64,000 nt of DNA from Ruminococcus sp. Marseille-P6503 (GCF_900604945.1 NZ_UWPB01000001.1:248001-312000), one strand, 5' to 3'; positions 35,436 through 45,245 are shown, counted from the stretch's first letter. Program-made: numbers and translations. Notes: a model not told the origin generated them from the sequence alone.

Positions 35436-36371
35436 ATGAACGGAAACAATCAAATCAACGACCCATTCAGAAGAAGAAAAACAAGAACCTATTTTCAGCT
35501 TTCGCTTATTGCGGTGATTTTCGTTATCGTATTTGCCGTAATCATGTTTTTTGCCGGAGGCAAGGAAGATCCGGTGGATTATTCCGAATCTGATTTCATA
35601 CAGCTTGAGGAGCCTGCGGATGACGCGCCTGTGGTTGTTTTTGAAACAACGGAGGGAACCTTCAGGGCGGTGCTGTTTGAAAACGAGGCTCCCGAGTATT
35701 GCAAATTTTTCGAGGGACTTGTAAATGACGGCTATTTCGACGGAACCTATGTCTGCACCCTGCTGCGAAGCGGAGATATTACAGGCGGCTTTATCGGGGG
35801 AAGCAAAACAAAGGACGGAATGGCGGACGACAGCACCGACGTTACGATGATCGATCTGGAGGTTTCGCCGAATATTCTTCCGTTGAACGGAACGTTAGGC
35901 TCATTGGTAAAGCAGGGCGGAACGTTCAGCAAGAGCAAGGCGGGAAGCGTTTTCACCGTTCTGGGCGACGCCGTGGATATTGAGGAGCTTAAGGAAAACA
36001 CGGATTCCGAGGACGTAAACGGTTTTAAGCGCGTAAGCGGAATATTTGAAGAATACGGCGGAGTCCCTAACTATATTCAGATGTATACGTTTTTCGGGCA
36101 GGTATACGACGGCTGGGATGTGCTTGAAAAAATCAATTCGGCTCAGATCGTGGACGAAGACGTTCCGGACGATGAAAGCGACAAGAATTATCAGCCCGCT
36201 TCGGAAATCAAATTTACCAGAGTGTATATGTCAACCTATGGTGAACAGAATTCCAACGGCTACAGTATTCCTGTGAAAGCGGGAGCTTCCGCTAACAGCA
36301 GCGAAGGTCAGCCGGATCAGGACGACGGCTCCGAGGCGGCAGACTCCGGAAGCAGCGGTTCCGATTCATAA
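35436..36371 (+). CDS. Membrane-anchored cyclophilin-like peptidyl-prolyl isomerase
   Basis: A 311-aa protein with one N-terminal TM helix (about residues 17-41) and an outer cyclophilin-type domain: VVVFETTEGTFRAVLFENEAPEYCKFFEGLVNDGYFDG matches the family opening. The usual catalytic FHRVI segment is replaced by TYVCTLLRSGDITGG, so the active-site Arg/Phe are not where expected, and catalytic activity is doubtful. The C-terminus is Ser/Asp-rich. The start was set at ATG 35436 after AAAGGAC; a longer frame overlapping cysS is unlikely. It may help fold exported proteins, like the foldase-like gene that follows. Confidence 0.82.
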   Translation: MNGNNQINDPFRRRKTRTYFQLSLIAVIFVIVFAVIMFFAGGKEDPVDYSESDFIQLEEPADDAPVVVFETTEGTFRAVLFENEAPEYCKFFEGLVNDGYFDGTYVCTLLRSGDITGGFIGGSKTKDGMADDSTDVTMIDLEVSPNILPLNGTLGSLVKQGGTFSKSKAGSVFTVLGDAVDIEELKENTDSEDVNGFKRVSGIFEEYGGVPNYIQMYTFFGQVYDGWDVLEKINSAQIVDEDVPDDESDKNYQPASEIKFTRVYMSTYGEQNSNGYSIPVKAGASANSSEGQPDQDDGSEAADSGSSGSDS

Positions 36372-36373
36372 AA

Positions 36374-36408
36374 AAGCTCCCGTATTTTCGGATACGGGAG
36401 CTTTTTTG
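36374..36408 (+). terminator. Terminator after the cyclophilin-like gene
   Basis: AAGCTCCCGTAT (36374-36385) pairs with ATACGGGAGCTT (36392-36403) and is followed by a T-run. Strong intrinsic terminator. Confidence 0.92.
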
Positions 36409-36525
36409 CAGAACGTTTGATTTTCATCAAACTGTTTTAGGAATATCACTTGGCTGTCACTGACAAAGCTTAAAATAATATCGTACAATTTGCAGCAGTC
36501 GGCAAGTATATTTGTGTAGAAATAC

Positions 36526-36554
36526 TTGACTTATTTGAAATAACGTAGTATAAT
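36526..36554 (+). promoter_or_regulatory. Promoter of the foldase-like lipoprotein
   Basis: TTGACT (36526-36531) and TATAAT (36549-36554) with 17-bp spacing, about 75 bp before the start. Confidence 0.85.
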
Positions 36555-36630
36555 GTATGAATTGAAGTGTATTTACAAGCGGAATTTTACGCTTTGACTG
36601 AGAATATTCGCGAAAGGAATGTTTATAGAT

Positions 36631-37944
36631 ATGGCAAGACTGAAAAAAACTGCCGCTTTGCTGACTGCAGCTATGATCGCTTGTACTGCCGCCGGCTGTT
36701 CGGATACAAGCTATACTCTCAAGGCTGACAATGAGGAGATCCGTGCGGGGATCTACATTGACTATATGCTCAACGAGATGTCTTATCAGATTTCTATGCT
36801 TTATTATAACGAGGGTATCACCGAGGATTATTTCAGCCAGGAAATTGAAGGCAAGTCTTTTTCAGAGTACGTTTCAGAGCAGGCTTTGAAAAATACCAAG
36901 GAATACGCTGCGATAACAAAGCAGTTTGAACAGCTGGAGCTTGAGCTTACCTCGGATGAAATGAAGGACATTAATTCCACCGTAAACGACGCCTGGGATA
37001 ATCAGAGCGAGCTTTATGAGAAGGAAGGAATAAGCAAGGAGTCGCTTAAAGAGGTATATCTTTGTACCCTGAAGCGCGAAAAGCTGTTCAATTATTTCTA
37101 CGGAGAGGGCGGAGCGGAGGAAGTGTCCGCCGATGAAATGCAGACATATATAAACGATAATTATCTTCGTTATAAAACGATATCCATAAGCAAATCCTCT
37201 TCTGAGGACGAGGAAACGGCGAAAGCTGAAAATGAGGAAAACGAGGCGCTGAGAGATGAATACCTTGAAATGGCGCAGGGTCTGTCCTTTGACGAGTTTG
37301 ATCAGGTGATTGACGCATATCAGGAATATCAGGAGGAGCAGTCCGCTTCCGAAAGCGGCGACAGCAGCGGAGAGTCCTCCGACAGCGCTGAGAGTGATGA
37401 AAGCTCTGAAAGCGGCGCGGATGCGGACAGCGAAGAAAGCTCTGACGATACGTCGTCCGTTGTTGATGCGTCGTCCGAGGAGGAAACGGACAGCTCGCTG
37501 ACCGAATCGTCTGATCCGGCTTCGGATAGCGGGGAAAGCAGCGAATCGGATTCTGATACGGACAGTTCGTCGGAGGAAGAAGAGGATCCGTATCCAAACG
37601 AAACAATGGTGAACTTCGGCGCCTATGAGGAGGAAGATCTGGAGAGCGATTACGGCAAGCTGCTGAGCGAGATCGACAGCCTTGAAATAGGAAAAGCGGC
37701 AGCCTATGAAAACGACAGCGCTTATTACATTATCATCAGGGGCGACGTTTCAGAGAGAACTGATTACGCTGAGGATAACAGGGATTCTATTCTTCAGGAA
37801 ATGAAGAGCGAGGATTTCCAGACCAAGGTCGACGCTTGGGTGGAGGCGATAAGCTTTACCGAAAATGAAAAAGCGCTCAGGCGTTATACTCCGGAAGCTG
37901 TTTACGATAAGCAGAACGAGTATTATGAAGAATTAAACGGTTAA
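36631..37944 (+). CDS. PrsA/SurA-like lipoprotein with a Ser/Asp/Glu-rich insert
   Basis: Predicted surface lipoprotein of 437 aa. The lipobox is TAAGCS after a signal helix. Helical N- and C-terminal parts (up to about residue 170, and from about 390) resemble SurA/PrsA foldases, and the segment GAYEEEDLESDYGKLLSEIDSLEIGKAAAYEND resembles the end of a parvulin domain. The middle (about residues 226-325) is a low-complexity acidic run of Ser, Asp and Glu (SESGDSSGESSDSAESDESSE and so on), which replaces or splits the parvulin core. Isomerase activity is therefore uncertain. The run is likely flexible and could span the wall or bind calcium. Start at ATG 36631. Confidence 0.75.
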   Translation: MARLKKTAALLTAAMIACTAAGCSDTSYTLKADNEEIRAGIYIDYMLNEMSYQISMLYYNEGITEDYFSQEIEGKSFSEYVSEQALKNTKEYAAITKQFEQLELELTSDEMKDINSTVNDAWDNQSELYEKEGISKESLKEVYLCTLKREKLFNYFYGEGGAEEVSADEMQTYINDNYLRYKTISISKSSSEDEETAKAENEENEALRDEYLEMAQGLSFDEFDQVIDAYQEYQEEQSASESGDSSGESSDSAESDESSESGADADSEESSDDTSSVVDASSEEETDSSLTESSDPASDSGESSESDSDTDSSSEEEEDPYPNETMVNFGAYEEEDLESDYGKLLSEIDSLEIGKAAAYENDSAYYIIIRGDVSERTDYAEDNRDSILQEMKSEDFQTKVDAWVEAISFTENEKALRRYTPEAVYDKQNEYYEELNG

Positions 37945-38074
37945 AATTATACGGGGGTAGTCAATTGAGGGCTGCCTCCGTTCTGTTTCAGCGCAAAATA
38001 ATACAGATTTAAACTTGGTGTAGGAAAAACGGGTGAATAAAAAATGCTTCCTGTGCGGAAGCTCGGAGGTAGCT

Positions 38075-38494
38075 ATGAAATTCAGAGACAGAATAGCAAG
38101 ATTTATGTACGGAAGATACGGAACCGATAATTTGTTTTACTTTTTGTCGGTTGTGTATATAACGCTTATGCTGGTGAATGTGTTTGCACATTCCTGGACG
38201 CTTTATGTGCTGGGCATAGCGGTGTTTGTAATCACCTTTTACCGTGTGCTGTCGAGAAATACGGTCAAAAGAATGAATGAGAACGTAAAATTCAACAGGC
38301 TGTTCGGCGGCATAAAAGACTGGTTTTTAAACAGGAAGTCAAGAATAAAGCAGAACAAAAGCTATTGCTTCAAGCGCTGTCCTAACTGCGGAAAGGTACT
38401 CAGACTGCCGAGAGTGAAAGGAAAACACTCTACGCGCTGTCCTGCCTGTTCTGCTGATTTCAACGTAAGAGTTTGGTTTGATAGGAAAAAATAA
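38075..38494 (+). CDS. Small membrane protein with C-terminal zinc ribbon
   Basis: A 139-aa protein. The N-terminus (FRDRIARFMYGRYGTDNL) is followed by two TM helices (about 19-38 and 43-62), a basic cytosolic stretch and a zinc ribbon (CPNCGKVLRLPRVKGKHSTRC and PAC). The start was set at ATG 38075 because CGGAGGT lies 5 nt before it and homologues begin near MYGRYG. A GTG at 38033 would add a Cys-containing leader. Function unknown. Confidence 0.75.
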   Translation: MKFRDRIARFMYGRYGTDNLFYFLSVVYITLMLVNVFAHSWTLYVLGIAVFVITFYRVLSRNTVKRMNENVKFNRLFGGIKDWFLNRKSRIKQNKSYCFKRCPNCGKVLRLPRVKGKHSTRCPACSADFNVRVWFDRKK

Positions 38495-38518
38495 AAGATT
38501 TTAGTGCAGGTTGCACAT

Positions 38519-38546
38519 ATGCCGTCGTTTAATGGGCGGCTTTTTT
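38519..38546 (+). terminator. Probable terminator after the zinc-ribbon gene
   Basis: A short stem with G-U pairs (GCCGTCG with GGGCGGC region) is followed by TTTTTT. Moderate quality. Confidence 0.5.
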
Positions 38547-38586
38547 ATGCGGTTATATAATTTGATTATTAATTTATATAATAGTA

Positions 38587-38614
38587 TTGACAAGTTATAT
38601 AATTGTGATATAAT
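38587..38614 (+). promoter_or_regulatory. Promoter of the RHH-type gene
   Basis: TTGACA (38587-38592) and TATAAT (38609-38614), 16-bp spacing, about 100 bp before the start. Confidence 0.85.
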
Positions 38615-38712
38615 AATATATAGAATAACAGATAAATAAACAGAGGGCAGCTGTATAAAAAGCAACGCAGTGTAAAAAATAATGCCGTAAAAGGGAAAAG
38701 AGCTGATTTGAA

Positions 38713-39369
38713 ATGAAGAAAAGCGTATATAGTCTTGTACTGGCGGACGATGTTGTTGAAGCGATAGACGAGCTTGCTTATTCAATGAATACCAGCAGGT
38801 CGAATCTTATCAATCAGATACTTGCCGAAAAGGTTTCTCTTATGACTCCTGAAATGAGAATGAGGGACATTTTTTCACGCATAGAGCAGCTTATGGACGG
38901 AAGATTCCAGCTGCTTGACCAGTCCTCAGATACTATGATTTCGATAAAAAGTCCGCTTAAATATAAATACAAGCCTACCGTGAAGTACAGTATAGAGCTG
39001 TACAGGTCTTTTGAGGGCGCTGTAGGAAAGCTGAAAATTTCCCTGCGTACTCAGAGCAGCCGCCTTATTCAGACTATGAATGAGTTCTTTAAATTATGGA
39101 AGTCGGTTGAGGATAATTACCTTTCTCAGATATTCCGCGGCGGAGTTCCTTGGGAAGCTTCCGGACTGTCGTTTTCCAGAGAGTTTTACGCTCCGTCCGG
39201 CAGCGGGCTTTCCGACCTGCAGATCGCAGATTCTATCGGAGGGTATATAAATATGATCGACGCGGCGATAAAAATATATTTTGAGCATTGCGATTCTCCG
39301 CAGTCTGCAAGGCAAAAGATAAGCGAGCTTTACGCCGGCTATCTGAATAAAGGAGTAGCTGTGATTTAA
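38713..39369 (+). CDS. Ribbon-helix-helix-like protein of unknown function
   Basis: A 218-aa soluble protein. The first 45 residues (VYSLVLADDVVEAIDELAYSMNTSRSNLINQILAEKV) look like a CopG/MetJ-type ribbon-helix-helix: a beta strand, helix, turn with N-T-S-R-S-N, helix. The remaining 170 residues are mixed alpha/beta and unrecognised, with a possible ligand or protein-binding role. It has its own strong promoter and sits 120 bp upstream of clpB in the same direction. Regulation of clpB is possible but nothing in the sequence shows it. Confidence 0.6.
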   Translation: MKKSVYSLVLADDVVEAIDELAYSMNTSRSNLINQILAEKVSLMTPEMRMRDIFSRIEQLMDGRFQLLDQSSDTMISIKSPLKYKYKPTVKYSIELYRSFEGAVGKLKISLRTQSSRLIQTMNEFFKLWKSVEDNYLSQIFRGGVPWEASGLSFSREFYAPSGSGLSDLQIADSIGGYINMIDAAIKIYFEHCDSPQSARQKISELYAGYLNKGVAVI

Positions 39370-39491
39370 ACGCCTGCCGGCATTAATGCAGGCGGTAACT
39401 GAGTTGAGCGAATGCTCGGGCGGTTTCGGGCAACGATCGTCTGCGCCGTTCGTCAGGCTTTAACCGAACCGTGAAATAAGGGGGTTATATT

Positions 39492-42086
39492 ATGAACATT
39501 CAGAAATTTACACAGAAGTCATTGGAAGCGCTGCAGGAGGCTCAGTCGATAGCTTCGAGGAATTCCAATCAGGCGGTAGATCAGGAGCATTTGCTGCTGG
39601 CGCTGCTTAAACAGGAAAACGGACTTATTCCGCAGCTGTTTCTGAAAATGGACATTGATCCTCAGAACCTTGCGGACGCTGCTGAGAAGGCGGTCGGATC
39701 TGTTCCTAAGGTGCAGGTAGGAGGACGGGAGCAGGGCTCCGTATATATTTCCTCGGAGCTTGACCGAGCGCTTTCCGAGGCGGAGGCTCAGGCGTCGAGA
39801 ATGAAGGACGAATATGTTTCGGTGGAGCACATTGTGCTTGGCGTTATGGAATCGCCCAACAAAGCGGTTAAGGAGCTGTTTAAGTCCTTCAATATCACCA
39901 GGAGCAAGTTCCTTCAGGCGCTCCAGTCGGTAAGAGGAAATACTCAGGTTACCAGCCAGAACCCTGAGGAAACCTATGATGTGCTCAAAAAGTACGGGCA
40001 GGAGCTTGTGGAGCTGGCAAGGGACGGCAGGCTTGATCCGGTTATCGGCAGGGATAACGAGATAAGAAACGTTATCAGGATACTTTCGAGGAAAACCAAG
40101 AACAATCCGGTGCTTATCGGCGAGCCGGGAGTAGGTAAGACCGCGATTGCCGAGGGGCTTGCCCAGCGTATAGTAAGGGGTGATGTTCCGGATAATCTTA
40201 AGGACAGAAAGGTTTTCTCACTTGATATGGGCGCGCTCGTCGCGGGCGCAAAATACAGGGGGGAGTTTGAGGAGCGTCTTAAAGCCGTTCTGCAGGAGAT
40301 AAAAAAGAGCGAGGGTCAGATAATTCTGTTCATAGACGAGCTGCATACTATCGTCGGAGCGGGAAAGACCGACGGAGCAATGGACGCCGGAAATCTGCTC
40401 AAGCCTATGCTTGCAAGGGGGGAGCTGCACTGTATAGGCGCTACGACTCTTAACGAATACCGTCAGTATATTGAAAAGGACGCCGCGCTTGAAAGGCGTT
40501 TCCAGACGGTGCTTGTAGACGAGCCTACCGTTGAGGATACTATAGCTATTCTCAGAGGTCTTAAGGAGCGCTACGAGGTTTATCACGGCGTAAAGATTCA
40601 GGATCAGGCGCTTATTGCCGCCGCCACTTTGTCAAACAGATATATTTCCGACAGGTTCCTGCCGGATAAGGCTATAGACCTTGTTGACGAGGCGTGCGCG
40701 CTTATTCGCACCGAGATGGATTCTATGCCGACGGAGCTTGATGAGATACAGCGTAAGATAATGCAGCATGAAATAGAAGAGGCGGCGCTTAAAAAGGAAA
40801 CCGACAAGCTTGCGCTGGAGCATTTGAAGGACGTTCAGAAGGAGCTTTCGGAAATGCGCGAGCGGTTCAATGAGATGAAAGCCAAGTGGGAGAATGAAAA
40901 GAACGCGATTTCCAAGGTTCAGAAGCTGAGAGAGGAAATCGAAGCCTGCAATGCGGAAATAGAAAAGGCGGAACGAAGCTATGATCTTAACAAGCTTGCG
41001 GAGCTTAAATACGGCAGGCTGCCCGCCTTGCAGAAGCAGCTGGAGGAAGAGGAGCGCAATGCTGAAAAAAGCTATACCTCGAACACGCTGCTGAGAGATA
41101 AAGTAACTGAGGAGGAGATAGCTAAAATCATCTGCCGCTGGACGGGGATCCCCGTTTCAAAGCTTATGGAGGGCGAACGTGAAAAGCTGCTGGGTCTGGA
41201 GGATATTCTGCATAGGCGTGTAATAGGACAGGACGAGGCGGTTGAAAAGGTAACGGAAGCCATTATGCGTTCAAGAGCGGGAATAGCAAATCCCAGCCAG
41301 CCTATCGGTTCATTCCTGTTCCTCGGCCCTACCGGAGTGGGAAAGACGGAGCTTGCAAAGGCGCTGGCGGAGTCGCTGTTTGATGATGAGAAAAATATTA
41401 TACGGATCGATATGTCGGAATATATGGAGAAATTCAGCGTAAGCCGTCTTATCGGAGCGCCTCCGGGATATGTAGGCTACGAGGAGGGTGGACAGCTTAC
41501 CGAGGCTGTAAGGAGAAAGCCTTATTCCGTAGTTCTGCTTGACGAGATAGAAAAGGCTCATCCTGACGTGTTCAATATTCTGCTTCAGGCGCTTGACGAC
41601 GGAAGGATCACAGATTCTCAGGGAAGGACGGTTGATTTCAAGAATACTATAATAATTCTTACCTCCAATCTCGGTTCTCCCTATATTCTCGATGGAATTA
41701 CAGAAAACGGAGAAATTTCCGACGAGGCGCGCGGGCAGGTGGATAAGCTGCTGAAAAGCCAGTTCAGACCTGAATTTCTGAACCGTCTGGACGAGATAAT
41801 TTACTACAAGCCGCTGCAGAAGACTGAGATCCTCAGGATCGCGGACCTTATGATAAACGAGCTCAGAAAGCGTCTTGCCGAAAAGCAGGTAGGAATAGAG
41901 ATCACCGACGCGGCGAAAAACGCTGTCGCGGAGCAGGGCTTTGACCCTAATTACGGAGCAAGACCTCTTAAAAGATTTATACAGAGAAAAATTGAAACGC
42001 TTATTGCGAAAAAGATAATTGCCGGCGAGGTAGAGCCGGAGTCGGTTATAACAGTCGATTACAGAAACGGAGAGTTTGTGTGCTGA
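39492..42086 (+). CDS. clpB: ClpB protein disaggregase
   Basis: Hexameric AAA+ chaperone that works with DnaK to dissolve aggregates. The N-domain carries two Clp repeats (residues 1-150). NBD1 has GEPGVGKTA and [13 protein letters not shown], and a coiled-coil M-domain (about 400-525) marks it as ClpB and not ClpA/C. NBD2 has GPTGVGKTE and [13 protein letters not shown]. The ClpP-binding IGF/LGF loop is absent. At 864 aa it is full length. No CIRCE or CtsR operator is obvious upstream. Confidence 0.97.
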   Translation: MNIQKFTQKSLEALQEAQSIASRNSNQAVDQEHLLLALLKQENGLIPQLFLKMDIDPQNLADAAEKAVGSVPKVQVGGREQGSVYISSELDRALSEAEAQASRMKDEYVSVEHIVLGVMESPNKAVKELFKSFNITRSKFLQALQSVRGNTQVTSQNPEETYDVLKKYGQELVELARDGRLDPVIGRDNEIRNVIRILSRKTKNNPVLIGEPGVGKTAIAEGLAQRIVRGDVPDNLKDRKVFSLDMGALVAGAKYRGEFEERLKAVLQEIKKSEGQIILFIDELHTIVGAGKTDGAMDAGNLLKPMLARGELHCIGATTLNEYRQYIEKDAALERRFQTVLVDEPTVEDTIAILRGLKERYEVYHGVKIQDQALIAAATLSNRYISDRFLPDKAIDLVDEACALIRTEMDSMPTELDEIQRKIMQHEIEEAALKKETDKLALEHLKDVQKELSEMRERFNEMKAKWENEKNAISKVQKLREEIEACNAEIEKAERSYDLNKLAELKYGRLPALQKQLEEEERNAEKSYTSNTLLRDKVTEEEIAKIICRWTGIPVSKLMEGEREKLLGLEDILHRRVIGQDEAVEKVTEAIMRSRAGIANPSQPIGSFLFLGPTGVGKTELAKALAESLFDDEKNIIRIDMSEYMEKFSVSRLIGAPPGYVGYEEGGQLTEAVRRKPYSVVLLDEIEKAHPDVFNILLQALDDGRITDSQGRTVDFKNTIIILTSNLGSPYILDGITENGEISDEARGQVDKLLKSQFRPEFLNRLDEIIYYKPLQKTEILRIADLMINELRKRLAEKQVGIEITDAAKNAVAEQGFDPNYGARPLKRFIQRKIETLIAKKIIAGEVEPESVITVDYRNGEFVC

Positions 42087-42160
42087 AAATACTGACGTGT
42101 ATGAACCGGGGACGCTGATGACCGACGTTTGATCTGTAGGCCGGTTCTGAATAATGTAAA

Positions 42161-42201
42161 ATCCGTCTGCCGTATTATTCGGCGGGCGGATTTGTTTTTT
42201 T
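42161..42201 (+). terminator. Terminator of clpB
   Basis: ATCCGTCTGCCG (42161-42172) pairs, with two G-U pairs, with CGGCGGGCGGAT (42180-42191), and a T7 run ends at 42201. Confidence 0.85.
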
Positions 42202-42316
42202 GTCTGAATTTTCTGTCTGAAGCCGGCATATAAATTATTATCAAAGCAATATCGTCTCGCGTCCGTTCGGCAGTATTACACGGTATTGCGGTTATAATTA
42301 ACAGGAGGTATTTTAT

Positions 42317-42589
42317 ATGTCGGAAATTCAGGGCAGACATAACGTTATATTGGAAAACCGTTCGCATCTTGTGCTGTCGGGCGTAACCGATGTGGACAGC
42401 TTCAATGAAACCGAAATAGCGCTTTTTACTCAGCTGGGAGAGCTTACGGTTAAGGGGAATAATCTTCATATCAATGAGATGAGCGTCGAAAGCGGAGATC
42501 TGTCGGTGGAGGGCGATATATGCGCTCTGATCTACGGGGATAAGGACAGAAAGAAAAAGCTGACGGCTTTCGGTAAGATTTTTAAGTGA
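42317..42589 (+). CDS. yabP: Sporulation protein YabP
   Basis: A 90-aa spore-coat assembly protein of the YabP/YqfC family. HNVILENRSHLVLSGVTDVDSFNETEIALFTQLGELTVKGNNLHI is the family core. In Bacillus subtilis yabP is needed for spore formation and lies in the same order as here (yabP-yabQ-divIC-yabR). The gene indicates that the host can, or recently could, sporulate. ACAGGAGG gives a good ribosome site. Confidence 0.93.
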   Translation: MSEIQGRHNVILENRSHLVLSGVTDVDSFNETEIALFTQLGELTVKGNNLHINEMSVESGDLSVEGDICALIYGDKDRKKKLTAFGKIFK

Positions 42590-42599
42590 GGTGGAGCAT

Positions 42600-43049
42600 A
42601 TGACTCCTATGCAGCTTGGAGTTGCGGCGGAAACTCAGGTGTTTTTACTGTCCTGTCTTGCCGGAGCGGGACTGGGCGCGCTGTACGACTGCTTAAGGGT
42701 TTTCAGAACGGCGGTAAGACACAACAAGATAATGCTTTTTATCGAGGATTTTGCTTATTCTGTTTTTTTCGGTTTTGTTTATTTTATTTTCGGCGCGGCG
42801 CAGACAGGTCAGCTCAGGTTTTTTACCTTTGTGGGTATGGTAATAGGAGCGCTGCTTGAACGCATCGTGCTGGGAAATACCGTGGTAGCTATGGTAAAGG
42901 CTGTGACGGGCTTTATATGGCGTATGATCGTTTCTCCGGCGGCAGGATTTATAGCTAAAATTGCACTATTTATTAAGTCGGCTTTTGTGAAAAAGTACCC
43001 AAAATTTCATAAAAGTAAAAAAATCGGAGAAAAAGTCTTGAAAGTATAG
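42600..43049 (+). CDS. yabQ: Sporulation protein YabQ
   Basis: A 149-aa membrane protein of the spore cortex pathway. QVFLLSCLAGAGLGALYDCLRVFRTAVRH and the following helices (IEDFAYSVFFGFVYFIFG, FFTFVGMVIGALLERIVLG) match YabQ. The start was set at ATG 42600, 6 nt after GAGGTG; a GTG nine bases earlier is possible. The tail is Lys-rich. Confidence 0.93.
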   Translation: MTPMQLGVAAETQVFLLSCLAGAGLGALYDCLRVFRTAVRHNKIMLFIEDFAYSVFFGFVYFIFGAAQTGQLRFFTFVGMVIGALLERIVLGNTVVAMVKAVTGFIWRMIVSPAAGFIAKIALFIKSAFVKKYPKFHKSKKIGEKVLKV

Positions 43050-43067
43050 ATTTTAATAGTGTATAAT
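43038..43067 (+). promoter_or_regulatory. Possible promoter of divIC
   Basis: TTGAAA (43038-43043) and TATAAT (43062-43067), 18-bp spacing, overlapping the end of yabQ. Confidence 0.6.
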
Positions 43068-43124
43068 AATATTAACTGAAATGAAAGCAAACAAGGATAG
43101 TTATCGGAAAGGAAGTGCGGTTAA

Positions 43125-43451
43125 ATGGTCGGAAAAAGGAACAGCGCTGAAACGACCGGTAGCGGGGACAGAAAGACAGGAATCGTCAAGATCATTACGA
43201 CTGCAGCAGTTTTTTGTCTGATTATCTATTCGGTATTCAATATTATTTCTCAGCAGGCGCAGATCGCTCAGCTGAAAAAGCAAAGTGAGGAGCTTTCGGC
43301 TAAAATAACCGAGGCCGAGCAGCAGAATGACGAATATGTAAGGCTTCTCAGTGCGGACGACGAGTCGGAATATATGGAGCGTATCGCTATCGAAAGGCTG
43401 GGGTACGCTTACCCTAACGAGAGAAGATTTTATGTGGTTGAAGGGAAATAG
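43125..43451 (+). CDS. divIC: DivIC/FtsB-like septum formation initiator
   Basis: A 108-aa bitopic divisome protein. A basic N-terminus, one TM helix (about residues 20-39), then a coiled coil (SQQAQIAQLKKQSEELSAKITEAE) and the ending ERIAIERLGYAYPNERRFYV, which matches the conserved A-R-x-x-L-G-x-x-x-P-x-E block of FtsB/DivIC. It recruits septal peptidoglycan synthases with FtsL and FtsQ/DivIB. Confidence 0.9.
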   Translation: MVGKRNSAETTGSGDRKTGIVKIITTAAVFCLIIYSVFNIISQQAQIAQLKKQSEELSAKITEAEQQNDEYVRLLSADDESEYMERIAIERLGYAYPNERRFYVVEGK

Positions 43452-43603
43452 GTCCGGCGGCATATAAACGGATCTTCAAAAGACGCTTTATCCGCAATTT
43501 GTACCAAGGCTTCTTGCTGTATTATTCGGGGGAGCAGGATTTATTGTTCAAAAGCCGTGCGAGGCATAAAAAATATTAAATTAAGAGAGGATTATAAAAT
43601 CAA

Positions 43604-44134
43604 ATGCAGCTTGAGGTTGGAAAGATCTACGAGGGTAAGGTAACCGGTATCACAAAGTTCGGAGCTTTTGTCGAGCTTGATAAGGATACGACGGGAATGG
43701 TACATATTTCAGAGGTGGCAAATACTTTTGTAAATGAGATCAAGGATCATATTCAGGAGGGTCAGACCGTAAAGGTCAAGGTTCTCTCTCTTGGGGAGGA
43801 TAATAAAATTAGTCTTTCGATAAAAAGGGCTTTGCCCGCTCCTCCCAGAAAACAGAAGGATAACGGCAGTCAGCGCGGCGGACAGAGCAGGCAGAATAAT
43901 CAGGGCCGAAGCGGCGCGTTTCAGAAGCATGGTACGCCAAGAAATAAGGACTTCGACAGGGAGCCGCAGGATTTTTCCAAAAATCCGCCTCCGGTTTATG
44001 ACCCCAAGGCAGCTTCGGGAAACGCTGATTTTGAGGATATGCTCAGCAGGTTCAAGAGCGCCAGCGAGGAGCGTTTTTCCGATCTGAAGCACGTTATGGA
44101 TAATAAGAGAAGAAGCGCGTCTAGGAGAAGGTAA
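43604..44134 (+). CDS. yabR: S1-domain RNA-binding protein (YabR-like)
   Basis: A 176-aa protein with one S1 RNA-binding domain at residues 1-73 (VGKIYEGKVTGITKFGAFVELDKDTTGMVHISEVA). A Gln/Arg/Gly-rich linker and a less ordered C-terminus follow. Position after divIC matches yabR of Bacillus. Likely ribosome- or RNA-associated. It is longer than B. subtilis YabR (about 128 aa) because of the tail. Confidence 0.88.
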   Translation: MQLEVGKIYEGKVTGITKFGAFVELDKDTTGMVHISEVANTFVNEIKDHIQEGQTVKVKVLSLGEDNKISLSIKRALPAPPRKQKDNGSQRGGQSRQNNQGRSGAFQKHGTPRNKDFDREPQDFSKNPPPVYDPKAASGNADFEDMLSRFKSASEERFSDLKHVMDNKRRSASRRR

Positions 44135-44236
44135 GCTTGCCCGGAGCGTTTGAATCAGAAGATTTCAGGCGGACCTGGTTCGCCTGTTTTCAGTTTTAAT
44201 TTAAGGCTCTGAGAGCCGCTTTCGGAGAATGTTAAT

Positions 44237-44500
44237 ATGAAGAATTTCAAAAAAACCTTTGCCTTTATATTTTTTATGCTTGCCGGAATCATTCTGGGAG
44301 CGTTCATCGCTTATGTATGCGAGGGAAAGTCTTATGTGGGCTGGCTTGCGTGGGGAAAAAGAGTAGGGCTTGAAAGCTTTGCCGTCGATCTCTATGTAAT
44401 AAAGTTCAATATCGGCTTAATGGTTCACGCTACGATATCTCAGATATTTACGATTCCAATCGCTTTGATAGTTTACGCCAAGACCTGCAAGGGACTGTAA
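44237..44500 (+). CDS. DUF4321 membrane protein
   Basis: An 87-aa protein with two or three hydrophobic segments (FAFIFFMLAGIILGAFIAY at about 9-27; IGLMVHATISQIFTIPIALIVY at about 58-79). The pattern matches short DUF4321 proteins found near division and shape genes in Firmicutes. It is followed closely by a lipoprotein gene. Confidence 0.75.
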   Translation: MKNFKKTFAFIFFMLAGIILGAFIAYVCEGKSYVGWLAWGKRVGLESFAVDLYVIKFNIGLMVHATISQIFTIPIALIVYAKTCKGL

Positions 44501-44518
44501 TTTATGCGGAGAAGTGCT

Positions 44519-45199
44519 ATGAGATTCAGGAGGTTTAGAATATTTGCTTCGGCGGCGACGGCGGCTTTGATTTTTTCCTCGTGTTCTTTTGCTCCCAGCG
44601 TTGAGGGAGAGGATCTGATAAAAAAGGCAAGAGAGGAATACAAGGCTCTTGACAGCGCCAGAGTCGTTATGACCAATACCGATACCGGAGAGGTTGAACA
44701 GACCTTTACTTTCAAATATGATGAAAAGGATATACTTATGTATTCCTATGAGGGAAAAAGCGAAAGCTCTGAGTACGCCCAGTTCCATAACGGAGCCGAG
44801 TGTTTTTCCTATGAAAACGGAGAGTACAGCCATGTTCAGAAAGGCGACAATGACTTTAACCTTTATACCCGTGACGCCACTCATCCTCAGGCTGACGAAG
44901 GGCTGATACTTTTCGCTCCGGCAGCGGTAACGCAGGCCGAGGTAACCGAGGAGAACGGGATAACGCATATAACCCATATATACGACGCGGAAAAAATCGG
45001 CGCGGAGGCTGAGAGCGGAGAGGTCATCGGATTTTCGGCGGAATATTTTTTCAGCGGCGACGAGCTTCAGTATTTTATTGAAACTACCGGCGTAAGGGAA
45101 AACGGAGAGGACAAGCAATATTCCTATAAGGTTGAAATAACCGAAAAAAACAGTGTTGAAAGCATTGAGAATACAGTTGAAAAATATATTGACGAATAA
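44519..45199 (+). CDS. Putative lipoprotein, function unknown
   Basis: A 226-aa predicted lipoprotein: the signal helix IFASAATAALIFSSCSF carries the lipobox SSCS. The mature part is beta-rich (VVMTNTDTGEVEQTFTFKYDEKDILMYSYEGK...), which resembles the LolA/LppX-like or sigma-regulatory lipoprotein folds of Firmicutes; this is by eye only. The start was set at ATG 44519 because GGAGAAG precedes it. A terminator follows. Confidence 0.7.
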   Translation: MRFRRFRIFASAATAALIFSSCSFAPSVEGEDLIKKAREEYKALDSARVVMTNTDTGEVEQTFTFKYDEKDILMYSYEGKSESSEYAQFHNGAECFSYENGEYSHVQKGDNDFNLYTRDATHPQADEGLILFAPAAVTQAEVTEENGITHITHIYDAEKIGAEAESGEVIGFSAEYFFSGDELQYFIETTGVRENGEDKQYSYKVEITEKNSVESIENTVEKYIDE

Positions 45200-45200
45200 A

Positions 45201-45245
45201 AAGATCCGTTTCGGCAGCTGATTTCTGTTCCGAAACGGATCTTTA
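45201..45245. terminator. Terminator between converging lipoprotein and aroF genes
   Basis: AAGATCCGTTTCGG (45201-45214) pairs with CCGAAACGGATCTT (45230-45243), a 14-bp stem. It precedes a short T-rich tail on the plus strand and an A-rich start (T-rich on minus), so it could serve both genes. Confidence 0.85.
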
